A stretch of DNA of 5,163 nt from contig RGEP01000142.1 of NCBI GenBank assembly GCA_009918225.1, positions 1 through 5,163 on the forward strand, written 5' to 3'. Numbering within the stretch: position 1 is the stretch's first letter; each line of letters opens with the position of its first letter. The notes under the pieces are model-generated. The model was not told the origin of the DNA. It saw nothing but the letters and a program-made list of their open reading frames with translations, and searched no databases. The position numbers and the translations under genes are program-made. Source of the stretch: Betaproteobacteria bacterium (GTDB lineage Bacteria; Pseudomonadota; Gammaproteobacteria; Burkholderiales; Burkholderiaceae_C). Shown here piece by piece: positions 5,148 through 5,163 of the stretch.

Positions 5148-5163
5148 ATGGACATATCACCCG
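5148..5163 (+). CDS. Start of a rightward gene, probably acetolactate synthase large subunit (5' fragment)
   Basis: Only five codons (MDISP) are visible, too few to identify a family. A well-spaced GAGG, an upstream extended -10 and a structured leader make a true gene start likely. From memory, Burkholderiales genomes often place the sigma factor/DUF3619/DUF3106/RDD cluster divergent from the acetolactate synthase genes (ilvB/ilvI, ilvH, ilvC), whose products begin the valine, leucine and isoleucine pathways. The product name is therefore inference from neighbourhood, not from the sequence. Confidence 0.5.

Overview
The window is GC-rich, densely packed bacterial chromosome. The protein families and gene order point to a betaproteobacterium of the order Burkholderiales, most likely a Comamonadaceae-type genome. 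This placement rests on remembered family features and synteny, not on a search. I see no tRNA, rRNA, CRISPR array, insertion sequence or prophage gene. Base composition looks even throughout, so this reads as core chromosome rather than an acquired island.

Left part, + strand (1-1124): the C-terminal half of a glutamine-type NAD+ synthetase (nadE, cut by the window edge) is followed 30 bases later by a complete PII signal protein gene (glnB). The short gap suggests co-transcription and links NAD+ synthesis to nitrogen/carbon sensing. A 79-base gap (1125-1203) with one GC-rich hairpin separates glnB from the convergent genes.

Middle and right part, - strand (4905 down to 1204): five genes lie head to tail and read leftwards. 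They are an ECF-like RNA polymerase sigma factor, a small single-pass membrane protein (DUF3619), a membrane-anchored DUF3106 protein with a helical 18-residue repeat, an RDD-family membrane protein, and diacylglycerol kinase (dgkA). Three junctions are tight: a 4-base stop/start overlap, a 9-base gap and an 11-base overlap. A hairpin plus T-tract follows dgkA and probably ends the operon. A LOG-family (TIGR00730) phosphoribohydrolase gene follows on the same strand. The first three genes look like a sigma factor with membrane and envelope partners. RDD and DgkA add membrane and lipid-recycling functions, so the operon plausibly serves envelope homeostasis; this is inference.

Right edge, + strand (4964-5163): divergent from the sigma gene there is an extended -10 promoter, then a leader of about 170 nt with three stem-loops, a good ribosome binding site, and the first five codons of a gene running out of the window. 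From remembered Burkholderiales gene order this gene is probably the acetolactate synthase large subunit (ilvB/ilvI). The structured leader would then be a candidate cis-regulatory RNA for branched-chain amino acid synthesis. It is the least explained element in the window.
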